A stretch of DNA of 28,500 nucleotides, taken from NCBI GenBank assembly GCA_900769765.1, contig CAAGHW010000007.1:1-28500 (forward strand). The letters are read 5' to 3'. The notes under the pieces are model-generated. The model worked only from the letters and a program-made list of their open reading frames with translations. It had not been told where the DNA came from and searched no databases. Both the position numbers and the translations under genes were made by a program. This document shows, in pieces, positions 7,316-15,015 of this stretch (position 1 is the first letter of the stretch; each line of letters begins with the position of its first letter). The DNA is from Bacteroidaceae bacterium (GTDB taxonomy: Bacteria; Bacteroidota; Bacteroidia; Bacteroidales; Bacteroidaceae).

Positions 7316-8809
7316 ATGAGCGAAAAAGTATATATATTCGACACTACCCTACGCGACGCCGAACAGGTTCCAGGATGTCAGCTCAACACAATTGAAAAGA
7401 TTGAGGTTGCCCGACAGCTCGAGAAACTCGGTGTCGACATCATAGAGGCTGGTTTCCCCATTTCAAGCCCGGGAGACTTCAACTCGGTGGTAGAGATATC
7501 AAAGGCTGTGACCAACCCGACAATATGTGCGCTCACACGCGCTGTGAAAAAGGATATTGACGTTGCGGCACAGGCTCTTGAATTTGCAAAGCGCGGACGT
7601 ATCCACACTGGTATAGGAACATCGACATACCACATATACGAAAAACTGCGTATGACACCCGAAACAGTAATAGAACACGCTGTGGAGGCTGTGAAATATG
7701 CACGTCGTTTTGTGGATGACGTGGAGTTCTATGCCGAAGATGCAGGACGCACCGACGAGGAGTTCCTTGCACGCGTAGTAGAGGCTGTAATCGCAGCCGG
7801 TGCAACGGTGGTGAACATACCCGACACCACAGGATACTGCCTGCCGAGCGAGTACGGTGCCAAGATTGCATACCTGATGAACAATGTGCCCAACATAGAC
7901 AAGGCAATAATCTCGACACACTGCCACAACGACTTGGGCATGGCAACAGCCAACACTCTGGCAGGTATACAGAACGGAGCGCGTCAGGTAGAGGTAACTA
8001 TAAACGGACTTGGCGAGAGAGCCGGAAACACAGCCCTCGAAGAGGTTGTAATGGCTATCAAGTGCCACTCTAACCTTGACTTCGACTTGGGTATCGACTC
8101 AAAGCAGATTATCACTACAAGCAAGCTCGTTTCGAACCTTATGCGTATGCCGGTGCAGGCAAACAAGGCTATCGTAGGACGCAACGCCTTTGCACACTCG
8201 TCGGGCATTCACCAGGACGGTGTACTCAAGAGCCGCGAGACATACGAGATTATCGACCCCGAGGATGTGGGCGTTGACCAGTCGAGCATCGTGCTTACGG
8301 CACGCAGCGGACGCGCGGCACTCAAGCATCACCTTGCAGAAATAGGTTATACTCCCGAAGGCGAGGAACTCGATGACATTTACCAGCGTTTCCTTGAGCT
8401 TGCCGACAAGAAAAAGATGATTACAACAAGAGACCTTGAAGTACTCATCGGCACTACCAACCACCGTAGAATGAGCATTCAGCTTGTTGGTTTGCAGGTG
8501 GTGTGCGGAAAATCGGCATTGCCGACAGCAACAGTACAGATAAGCTTCGACGGTGACATCTTCACTGAGACAGCGTGCGGTAACGGACCGGTGGATGCGG
8601 CAATCACCGCTGTAAAGAACATTACAAAGCGTCGCGTACATATCGAGGAGTTCCTTATTCAGGCAATCACACGCGGTAGCGACGACTTGGGTAAGGTACA
8701 CATGCAGATTTCACACAAAGGCAAGATGTATCACGGATTCGGTGCAAACACCGACATTGTAACAGCATCTGTGGAGTCATTCATTGATGCAATATCAAAA
8801 ATAGCATAA
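7316..8809 (+). CDS. leuA: 2-isopropylmalate synthase
   Basis: LeuA catalyses the first committed step of leucine synthesis, joining acetyl-CoA to 2-oxoisovalerate. At 497 residues it fits the short bacterial type with an N-terminal TIM barrel and a C-terminal regulatory domain. The barrel starts with DTTLRDAEQVPG (residues 9-20), where R13, D14, E16 and Q17 are the active-site signature. The zinc-site STHCHNDLG has H202 and H204, and GLGERAGNTALEEV follows. The last roughly 120 residues (from about 370, including LVGLQVVCGKSALPTATVQISFDG) match the LeuA allosteric domain that binds leucine. One oddity is Ala15 where this family usually has Gly (DGEQ). The gene is separated from leuC by 2 nt, so they are cotranscribed. 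Confidence 0.96.
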   Translation: MSEKVYIFDTTLRDAEQVPGCQLNTIEKIEVARQLEKLGVDIIEAGFPISSPGDFNSVVEISKAVTNPTICALTRAVKKDIDVAAQALEFAKRGRIHTGIGTSTYHIYEKLRMTPETVIEHAVEAVKYARRFVDDVEFYAEDAGRTDEEFLARVVEAVIAAGATVVNIPDTTGYCLPSEYGAKIAYLMNNVPNIDKAIISTHCHNDLGMATANTLAGIQNGARQVEVTINGLGERAGNTALEEVVMAIKCHSNLDFDLGIDSKQIITTSKLVSNLMRMPVQANKAIVGRNAFAHSSGIHQDGVLKSRETYEIIDPEDVGVDQSSIVLTARSGRAALKHHLAEIGYTPEGEELDDIYQRFLELADKKKMITTRDLEVLIGTTNHRRMSIQLVGLQVVCGKSALPTATVQISFDGDIFTETACGNGPVDAAITAVKNITKRRVHIEEFLIQAITRGSDDLGKVHMQISHKGKMYHGFGANTDIVTASVESFIDAISKIA

Positions 8810-8811
8810 CC

Positions 8812-10206
8812 ATGAATACACTGTTCGACAAGATTTGGGATTCACATACGGTCCGTACATTGGACGGTGGTTCGTGCGTGCTTTACATCGACCGTCAGTA
8901 CATCCACGAGGTGACAAGCCCACAGGCTTTTGCAGGACTGCGCAAGCGCGGAATTGGAGTATTCCGCCCTGCACAGGTTACTGCAAGCCCCGACCATAAC
9001 ATACCTACAAAGAACCAGCACCTGCCCATTGCCGAACCGCAGTCGGCACAACAGGTGGCAACACTCGAAAGCAACTGCGCCGAGAACGGAATAAAGATAT
9101 TCCCCATAGGTTCGGAACGCAACGGTATCATACATGTCATAGGACCACAGACAGGCTTGACACAGCCGGGTATGACCATTGTCTGTGGCGACAGCCACAC
9201 ATCGACACACGGTGCGTTGGGATGCATAGCATTCGGCATTGGTACAAGCGAGGTGGAGATGGCATTGGCATCGCAATGTATATTGCAGTCGAAGCCAAAG
9301 AGCATGAGAATAAACGTAGAGGGAGAGTTGAAACCGGGAGTATGTTCAAAGGATGTCATCCTTTATATAATATCAAAGCTCGGCACAGGTGGCGGCACTG
9401 GTTACTTTGTGGAGTTCGCCGGTTCGGCAATACGTTCGCTCTCGATGGAGGCACGAATGACAATATGCAACATGAGCATCGAGATGGGTGCGCGCGGTGG
9501 CATGATTGCTCCCGACCAGACCACATTCGACTACCTGCGCGGACGCGAATTCGCGCCACAGGGCGAAGAGTGGGAGAAGGCTGTAGAGCGATGGAGCAAG
9601 CTGCGTTCCGATGAGGATGCGGTATTCGACAAGGAGATAACATTTGATGCCGCTGACATAGAGCCTATGATTACCTACGGCACAAACCCAGGCATGGGCA
9701 TAGCTGTAAATGGCGAGATACCGTCGTCGGACGGCATGGACCCTGCATCGAAAGCATCATACGCAAAGGCTCTCGGATATATGAACTTTGCCGAGGGCGA
9801 CAAGATGATAGGCAAACAGGTTGATTATGTATTTGTGGGCAGTTGCACCAACGGCCGCATCGAGGACCTTCGCGCCTTTGCCAACTTTGTAAAGGGCCAC
9901 AAGAAAGCTGAAAACATCACAGCATGGATTGTTCCAGGCTCAAAGGAGGTGGAACGCATGGCCATAGAAGAGGGATTGCGCGACATTCTCGAAGAGGCAG
10001 GATTCGAACTGCGACAGCCCGGTTGCTCGGCATGCCTGGCGATGAATGAGGACAAGATTCCTGCAGGAAAATATTGCGTGGCAACATCGAACCGCAACTT
10101 CGAGGGACGTCAAGGTCCTGAAGCACGCACACTGTTGGCAGGTCCGCTTGTAGCCGCCGCAGCGGCAGTGACAGGTGTTATCACCGACCCACGTACAATG
10201 ATGTAA
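8812..10206 (+). CDS. leuC: 3-isopropylmalate dehydratase, large subunit
   Basis: LeuC, with LeuD, isomerises 2-isopropylmalate to 3-isopropylmalate through a [4Fe-4S] cluster, as in aconitase. The 464 residues match the family. The cluster cysteines are visible as C345 in VGSCTNGR and C405 and C408 in PGCSACLA. Other aconitase-family blocks are CGDSHTSTHGALG and GTSEVEMALASQ. The start codon follows the leuA stop after only 2 nt, which suggests translational coupling, and leuD follows 20 nt downstream. Function is confident from the motif set and gene order. Confidence 0.97.
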   Translation: MNTLFDKIWDSHTVRTLDGGSCVLYIDRQYIHEVTSPQAFAGLRKRGIGVFRPAQVTASPDHNIPTKNQHLPIAEPQSAQQVATLESNCAENGIKIFPIGSERNGIIHVIGPQTGLTQPGMTIVCGDSHTSTHGALGCIAFGIGTSEVEMALASQCILQSKPKSMRINVEGELKPGVCSKDVILYIISKLGTGGGTGYFVEFAGSAIRSLSMEARMTICNMSIEMGARGGMIAPDQTTFDYLRGREFAPQGEEWEKAVERWSKLRSDEDAVFDKEITFDAADIEPMITYGTNPGMGIAVNGEIPSSDGMDPASKASYAKALGYMNFAEGDKMIGKQVDYVFVGSCTNGRIEDLRAFANFVKGHKKAENITAWIVPGSKEVERMAIEEGLRDILEEAGFELRQPGCSACLAMNEDKIPAGKYCVATSNRNFEGRQGPEARTLLAGPLVAAAAAVTGVITDPRTMM

Positions 10207-10226
10207 AACCGTTACAGCAAAGAGTC

Positions 10227-10811
10227 ATGAGACAGAAATTCACAACACTACGCTCAACGGTAGTACCACTGCCGATTGAGAATATAGATACCGACCAGAT
10301 TATTCCGGCACGTTTCCTGAAGGCAACGACACGCGAGGGATTCGGCGAGAACCTTTTCCGCGACTGGAGATACGACAAGGATGGCAACCCGAAGGCAGAC
10401 TTTGTAATGAACTCACCGATATACAGAGGCGAGATTCTTGTTGCCGGCAAGAACTTTGGATGCGGTTCGAGCCGTGAGCATGCGGCTTGGGCCATTGACG
10501 GTGCCGGTTTCCGCGCCGTTGTATCGAGTTTCTTTGCCGACATCTTCCGCAACAACGCACTCAACAACGGCCTTTTACCTGTTGTTGTCAGCGAGCGGAT
10601 GCTTGCGGAGATTTTTGCGGCAGCCGAAAAGGATGCCAACATGCAGCTCGACATTGACCTGCCTGCGCAGACTATCGCAATTGTCGGCACAAACATCAAG
10701 GAGTCATTCGAGATTGCACCTTACAAAAAAGAGTGCCTTATGAGCGGATACGACGATGTCGATTTCCTTGTGAGCATACGTTCAGAGATTGAATTGTTCG
10801 AGAACAAATAA
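10227..10811 (+). CDS. leuD: 3-isopropylmalate dehydratase, small subunit
   Basis: LeuD supplies the swivelling domain that completes the LeuC active site. The 194 residues fit the family size of about 190-210. Motifs are IDTDQIIPARFLK (20-32) and the substrate-recognition block NFGCGSSREHAAWAI (76-90). It ends in an acidic tail typical of LeuD. It follows leuC by 20 nt. After its stop codon comes 360 nt of non-coding repeats before leuB, unusual inside a biosynthetic operon, so leuB expression may be partly separate. Confidence 0.97.
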   Translation: MRQKFTTLRSTVVPLPIENIDTDQIIPARFLKATTREGFGENLFRDWRYDKDGNPKADFVMNSPIYRGEILVAGKNFGCGSSREHAAWAIDGAGFRAVVSSFFADIFRNNALNNGLLPVVVSERMLAEIFAAAEKDANMQLDIDLPAQTIAIVGTNIKESFEIAPYKKECLMSGYDDVDFLVSIRSEIELFENK

Positions 10812-10860
10812 CAATATTGTCATCCTGACGATAGGAAGGATCTCTTTTATTACCAAGAAA

Positions 10861-10926
10861 TGTAGGGGCGGGGTCAGCCCGCCCAAAAAGAAGCGCGAAT
10901 TAGGGCAGGCAAACCCTGCCCCTACA
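10861..10926. repeat. Inverted pair of 24-nt palindromic units
   Basis: Unit A (10861-10884) starts TGTAGGGGCGGGG and folds as GGGCGGG/CCCGCCC. Unit B (10903-10926) is its inverted relative and ends CTGCCCCTACA. By my alignment 20 of 24 positions are identical when one is reversed. This two-unit head-to-head layout resembles REP/BIME elements. A third copy lies at 11083-11106 in the same orientation as unit B. Confidence 0.8.
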
Positions 10927-10995
10927 GACGCAGGAAACAAGAATAAATTACTGATGGACTAGAGTCCATAGTTTTAATTAAAAACTAAAGTTTTG

Positions 10996-11055
10996 TGTCA
11001 TCCAGAGCAACGCAAAGAATCTTTTAAAGATGTTTCGGCTTCGCTCAACATGACA
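10996..11055. repeat. 60-nt intergenic repeat with TGTCAT/ATGACA ends
   Basis: The unit begins TGTCATCCAGAGCAACGCAA and ends GGCTTCGCTCAACATGACA. Its ends are inverted copies, and the inner halves (GAGCAACGCAAAGAATCTTT and AAGATGTTTCGGCTTCGCTC) also pair imperfectly. I recall sequences of this general type as dispersed intergenic repeats in many bacterial genomes. The half-copy at 10818-10842 (GTCATCCTGACGATAGGAAG) is the left end of the same family. Confidence 0.7.
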
Positions 11056-11171
11056 AAATCCACCCAAAACAACCGCAAACCAGGGCAGGCAGCCCCAGCC
11101 CCTACAATACGGTAAACAATATTAAAATGTAATGGCGAGATTGGCTCGCCCTACCCAAAAAACAGACAACA

Positions 11172-12239
11172 ATGAAAGATATAAGAATTGCCGTACTTCC
11201 CGGCGACGGTATAGGCCCGGAGATTGTAGCACAGGCAGTAAAGGCTGTAGATGCAGTGGCAGCGAAGTTCGGTTATAACATTACATATACACACGCCCTT
11301 GTGGGTGCTTGCGCTATCGACGCGACAGGCACCCCCTACCCCGAAGAGACACACCAGGCGTGTATGAATGCCGATGCGGTGTTGTTCGGCGCCATAGGTG
11401 ACCCACGCTTCGACAATAACCCAGAGGCAAAGGTACGCCCCGAGCAAGGACTGCTTGCCATGCGCAAGAAGCTTGGACTCTATGCCAACCTGCGTCCTGT
11501 AAACACATTCGAGTCACTACTCCACCGTTCGCCATTGCGTTACGACCTTGTAGAGGGCGCAGACTTTATCTGCGTACGCGAACTAACAGGCGGACTATAT
11601 TTTGGCCGCCCACAGGGACGCTCCGAGGATGGCAACACAGCATACGACACCTGCGTTTATTCACGCGAAGAGATTGAACGTATATGCCGTTTGGGATTCG
11701 AGTATGCCGGCAAGCGCAGAGGAAAACTCACCGTTGTTGACAAGGCAAACGTATTGGCAACATCACGCCTATGGCGCGAGACAGCCAAAGCAATGGAGAA
11801 GGATTACCCGAATGTAGAGGTTGAATATATGTTCGTTGACAATGCCGCAATGAAGATTATCCAGCAGCCTAAATACTTCGACGTAATGGTGACCGAGAAT
11901 ATGTTCGGCGACATCCTCACCGACGAGGCAAGTGTCATCACAGGCTCATTGGGACTATTGCCTTCGGCATCGATTGGAACGGGAACATCGCTGTTCGAGC
12001 CAATTCATGGCTCATACCCACAGGCAGCAGGCAAGAACATCGCCAACCCCATTGCAACTATACTTTCGGCAGCAATGATGTTCGAATACGCATTCGCCGA
12101 CATGGAAGCCGGCGCGGCCATACGCAAGGCGGTAAATCTATCGATAGAACAGAATGTAGTTACAGAGGACATTGCCCCCGAAGGCATAAAGCCCTCGACA
12201 ACAACCGAAGTTGGAGATTTCATTGCAAAGAATATCTAA
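11172..12239 (+). CDS. leuB: 3-isopropylmalate dehydrogenase
   Basis: LeuB oxidises and decarboxylates 3-isopropylmalate to 2-oxoisocaproate with NAD+, the last step before transamination to leucine. The 355 residues fit the family. Motifs are GDGIGPEIV near the N-terminus, LLAMRKKLGLYANLRPV with the substrate-binding arginines, ELTGGLYFGRP, DKANVLATSRLW, and the metal-site block MFGDILTDEAS. NAD preference is suggested by the C-terminal region EPIHGSYPQAAGKNIANP, a typical IPMDH element. The gene closes the cluster: a strong bidirectional terminator follows its stop codon. It lies 360 nt downstream of leuD across a repeat island, so it may be read through from the ilv promoter or have a promoter I did not identify. 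Confidence 0.97.
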   Translation: MKDIRIAVLPGDGIGPEIVAQAVKAVDAVAAKFGYNITYTHALVGACAIDATGTPYPEETHQACMNADAVLFGAIGDPRFDNNPEAKVRPEQGLLAMRKKLGLYANLRPVNTFESLLHRSPLRYDLVEGADFICVRELTGGLYFGRPQGRSEDGNTAYDTCVYSREEIERICRLGFEYAGKRRGKLTVVDKANVLATSRLWRETAKAMEKDYPNVEVEYMFVDNAAMKIIQQPKYFDVMVTENMFGDILTDEASVITGSLGLLPSASIGTGTSLFEPIHGSYPQAAGKNIANPIATILSAAMMFEYAFADMEAGAAIRKAVNLSIEQNVVTEDIAPEGIKPSTTTEVGDFIAKNI

Positions 12240-12244
12240 AAACG

Positions 12245-12276
12245 ATAAAAGGTATCGCGAACGCGATACCTTTTAT
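12245..12276. terminator. Bidirectional terminator between leuB and glnN
   Basis: A perfect 15-bp inverted repeat, ATAAAAGGTATCGCG and CGCGATACCTTTTAT, is separated by AA. It carries A and T runs on the two sides, so it can end leuB on the plus strand and glnN on the minus strand. It starts 5 nt after the leuB stop. Confidence 0.93.
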
Positions 12277-12279
12277 GTT

Positions 12280-12317
12280 GAGGTTTGAATAAAAAGAGCC
12301 TTTTTAGTCAGCTTCTC
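12280..12317. repeat. 38-bp end-to-end remnant of a terminal-inverted-repeat element
   Basis: The left part, GAGGTTTGAATAAAAAGAGC, matches the left end of the element at 27756-27957, and the right part, CTTTTTAGTCAGCTTCTC, matches its right end. The ~160-bp interior of the other copy is absent. AAAAGAGCCTTTTTAGTCAG (12292-12311) is identical in both. The copy abuts the glnN stop codon at 12319. Confidence 0.75.
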
Positions 12318-12318
12318 A

Positions 12319-14502
12319 TTATACTATAAACAGCAACTCCCTATACTTTGGCAAGGTCCATAGTTCGTTATCGACAACAAGTTCGAGTTGGTCGATGTGA
12401 TAACGTATGGATTCGAGCATCGGGGCTACGGTGTCGTGATATGCTATTGCCTTCTCGCGTTCGCTGGCGATGCGGTTGGCAACTTTGCGACGCTCCACCA
12501 TCTCATCGACAAGGCGACGAATCTCGGCAACGTGCTGTGCCATCTGCTTGACGAGGCTGATATTCTCTGCCGACAGGCGGTCGCCCTCTTCCTTGCCTAT
12601 AACCTGTTCCATCTTAATTACATTGTCGAGCAATGAACTCTGATACTTTGTCGCTGTGGGAATGATATGATTCAAGGCAAGGTCGCCGAGTACACGTGCC
12701 TCAATCTGTATCTTCTTGGTGTACATCTCCCACTTGATTTCGTTGCGTGCGCGAAGCTCTGTCTCGGTCATGACCTCCATATCGCGGAACATAGCAACGC
12801 TCTCCTTGTCGAGATAGCGATCGAAGACAAGCGGTGCACTTGCCTCGCAGTCGAGACCGCGACGCTCTGCCTCGCGTTTCCACTCGTCGCTGTAACCGTT
12901 GCCGTCAAAACGGATAGGTTTGCTGTACTTGATATACTTGCGTATAATCTTTACAAGAGCATCCTCTTTTGCAACACCCTTCTCAATCAATTCATCAACC
13001 TCGCGCTTGAAGATGGTGAGCTGTTCCGCCATGGCTGTATTGAGGGCTATCATTGCCGAAGCGCAGTTTGCCTCGGAACCTACGGCACGGAACTCGAAAC
13101 GGTTACCTGTGAAGGCAAAAGGTGATGTACGGTTGCGGTCGGTGTTGTCAATCATAAGTTCCGGGATTGAAGGGATATTCAATCGCAATTCGCGCTTGCT
13201 GAGAATCTTGACAACATCATCGGTTGTTTCCATGTGGTCGAGAACCGATGACAGGTGTGAGCCGAGGAAGCTTGATATGATTGCAGGAGGTGCCTCTGCC
13301 GCACCCAAGCGGTGTGAGTTGGCAGCAGACATTATACTTGCCTTGAGCAAGCCGTTGTGACGGTAGATTGCTGCAAGAGTATTTACCACGAATGTGATGA
13401 AACGCAGGTTATCCTTGTCGTTCTTTCCCGGAGCCATAAGCAGAACGCCTGTATCGGTGCCGAGCGACCAGTTGTTATGCTTACCTGAACCGTTCACGCC
13501 TTTGAATGGCTTTTCGTGCAACAGAACGCGGAAACCGTGACGGCGTGCCACCTCTTTCATAAGTGCCATAATAAGCATATTGTGGTCAACGGCAAGATTG
13601 CACTCCTCGTATATGGGTGCAAGTTCGAACTGGTTAGGAGCAGCCTCGTTGTGGCAGGTCTTGGCTGGGATACCGAGCTTCATGGCCTCAATCTCGAGTT
13701 CCTTCATGAAGGCGGCAACGCGCTTTGGAATTGAACCGAAATAGTGGTCTTCGAGCTGCTGGTTCTTTGCGCTGTCGTGGCCCATAAGGGTGCGGCCTGT
13801 GAGCAACAGGTCGGGGCGCGCAAGGAGCATACCCTCATCGACAAGGAAATATTCCTGTTCCCAACCCAGATATGTAGTAACCTTCTTTACATTCTTGTCG
13901 AAATAACGGCATACATCGGTAGCCGCTTTATCAACGGCACGCAACGACTTCAGGAGCGGTGCCTTGTAGTCGAGAGCCTCACCTGTGTATGAGATGAACA
14001 CAGTGGGAACGCAGAGTGTATCGTCGATAAGAAATGCCGGTGATGTTGGGTCCCACGCACTATATCCGCGAGCCTCGAAAGTGCTTCGGATACCTCCGTT
14101 GGGGAACGATGAAGCATCGGGTTCCTGCTGAACGAGCAGCTTGCCCGAGAACTCCTCAATTATACCACCCTTGCCGTCGTGCTCAATGAAGGCATCGTGT
14201 TTCTCGGCAGTCGTTTCGGTAAGCGGATGGAACCAGTGGGTATAGTGTGTTGCACCGTTCTCGACAGCCCAACGTCTCATGCCTTCGGCTACGCTGTCGG
14301 CAATGGAGCTGTCCAATGGAGCATCGTTGTCGATTACATCGATGAGTTTGTTATATACCTCTTTAGAAAGATACTTGAACATCTTCTCGCGGTTAAATAC
14401 CTTCACTCCATAATACTCCGACGGACGCTGTTCGCAATCGGGCACCTCAACAGCCTTTTTTCCAAAGGCAGCCGATATGACTTCAAATCGTAGTTTTGAC
14501 AT
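12319..14502 (-). CDS. glnN: Glutamine synthetase, type III
   Basis: GlnN makes glutamine from glutamate, ammonia and ATP. The 727 residues, much longer than GSI or GSII, are typical of GSIII, the form common in Bacteroidetes. Recognisable GSIII blocks, in order, are GIRSTFEARGYSAWDPTSP, FISYTGEALDYKAPLL, the metal-site QEYFLVDEG, CHNEAAPNQFELAPIYEE, the ATP/glutamate region FKGVNGSGKHNNWSLGTD, and NRTSPFAFTGNRFEFRAVGS. The C-terminal roughly 150 residues are helical and charged, as in other GSIII proteins. It converges on leuB with a shared terminator and diverges from nagA over a 513-nt AT-rich gap. A TACATTTG -7 element lies 30 nt upstream. GlnN amide nitrogen feeds glutamate and so the transaminations of the neighbouring amino acid pathway, though no regulatory link is visible. 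Confidence 0.97.
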   Translation of the reverse strand: MSKLRFEVISAAFGKKAVEVPDCEQRPSEYYGVKVFNREKMFKYLSKEVYNKLIDVIDNDAPLDSSIADSVAEGMRRWAVENGATHYTHWFHPLTETTAEKHDAFIEHDGKGGIIEEFSGKLLVQQEPDASSFPNGGIRSTFEARGYSAWDPTSPAFLIDDTLCVPTVFISYTGEALDYKAPLLKSLRAVDKAATDVCRYFDKNVKKVTTYLGWEQEYFLVDEGMLLARPDLLLTGRTLMGHDSAKNQQLEDHYFGSIPKRVAAFMKELEIEAMKLGIPAKTCHNEAAPNQFELAPIYEECNLAVDHNMLIMALMKEVARRHGFRVLLHEKPFKGVNGSGKHNNWSLGTDTGVLLMAPGKNDKDNLRFITFVVNTLAAIYRHNGLLKASIMSAANSHRLGAAEAPPAIISSFLGSHLSSVLDHMETTDDVVKILSKRELRLNIPSIPELMIDNTDRNRTSPFAFTGNRFEFRAVGSEANCASAMIALNTAMAEQLTIFKREVDELIEKGVAKEDALVKIIRKYIKYSKPIRFDGNGYSDEWKREAERRGLDCEASAPLVFDRYLDKESVAMFRDMEVMTETELRARNEIKWEMYTKKIQIEARVLGDLALNHIIPTATKYQSSLLDNVIKMEQVIGKEEGDRLSAENISLVKQMAQHVAEIRRLVDEMVERRKVANRIASEREKAIAYHDTVAPMLESIRYHIDQLELVVDNELWTLPKYRELLFIV

Positions 14503-14531
14503 TATATTGTGGTTTTATAAATTTTATCAAA

Positions 14532-14539
14532 CAAATGTA
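14532..14539 (-). promoter_or_regulatory. -7 promoter element of glnN
   Basis: The minus strand reads TACATTTG, a full TAnnTTTG match, 30 nt before the glnN start codon. No TTTG occurs at the expected -33 distance, so the promoter may need an activator or the -33 element is degenerate. Confidence 0.55.
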
Positions 14540-14916
14540 AGCCTATCAATTTTATTGACGTTTTGTAAAGAAACAAAAACAGAGCAAATATAATACCTGT
14601 ACCGTAAAAAGCAAAGCATTTTTCAAAAAAGAGAACCGTTTTTATGCAATATTCCACAAAAAAAAGATACATTTTCACTAAAAAGGAAGTGAAAATAAGA
14701 CACAAACCACAAAAACAGATGATAATTTAGAAAAATAGGCACAAAACAATAAATTATCATTTTGACAAGCAAACAATATATTTTGTTTACATTTTGCCAC
14801 CACAATACAGAAAAATCAAAGACAAGAAATACCATAAGCAGAAGAGTCCGAAAATAGAAACCACAACAGAAACGGGGCAAACAGCGTGTTTTTTCAAAAA
14901 AAATCCACAAAAAAAC

Positions 14917-14947
14917 TTTACTGAAATAAATTATTTCAATAATTTTG
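14917..14947 (+). promoter_or_regulatory. Candidate nagA promoter with palindromic operator in the spacer
   Basis: TTTA (14917-14920, one mismatch from TTTG) and TAATTTTG (14940-14947, full TAnnTTTG match) are 19 nt apart. The spacer is almost entirely filled by a perfect palindrome, TGAAATAA-A-TTATTTCA (14922-14938). A dimeric repressor bound there would sit between the two promoter elements. Transcription would begin near 14953, about 60 nt before the nagA start. Confidence 0.6.
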
Positions 14948-15015
14948 TAAAAGATTGTCGACAGGCAACACAAGAATAAAAAATAGACGAACACATATAA
15001 TTAACCGCAAATATT

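Larger units (their letters stand above)
10812..11171. repeat. REP-like repeat island between leuD and leuB
   Basis: This 360-nt gap contains no credible gene. It holds a half-copy of a GTCATCCTGA-type repeat (10818-10842), an inverted pair of 24-nt TGTAGGGGC palindromic units (10861-10884 and 10903-10926), a small hairpin ATGGACT/AGTCCAT (10954-10969), a 60-nt unit with TGTCAT/ATGACA ends (10996-11055), a third 24-nt GC-rich unit (11083-11106), and a GGCGAG/CTCGCC hairpin (11134-11150). None is followed by a T-tract on the plus strand, so I do not call a terminator. I found no consensus promoter for leuB. Confidence 0.85.
14503..15015. other. AT-rich divergent intergenic region (glnN / nagA)
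   Basis: This 513-nt stretch is strongly AT-rich and holds no ORF I consider coding; two short open frames here have low-complexity Phe/Leu/Lys composition. It contains a minus-strand -7 element for glnN (14532-14539) and a candidate nagA promoter with a palindrome in its spacer (14917-14947). I saw nothing recognisable in the middle part, 14560-14900, beyond A/T homopolymer runs. Confidence 0.7.

Noticed and set aside
10866..10884. GC-rich hairpin after leuD as an intrinsic terminator
   Set aside because: It is followed by an A-run and not a T-run on the plus strand, and it belongs to a repeated palindromic family.
10812..11171. CRISPR-like array between leuD and leuB
   Set aside because: The repeated units are palindromic, in both orientations and irregularly spaced, with no uniform spacers and no cas genes nearby.
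14623..14994. 123-codon Phe-rich minus-strand frame in the glnN-nagA gap
   Set aside because: The composition (Phe, Leu, Lys, Cys, Tyr) is what AT-rich non-coding DNA gives. It opposes the nagA promoter and has no plausible start signal; a small membrane protein cannot be fully excluded.
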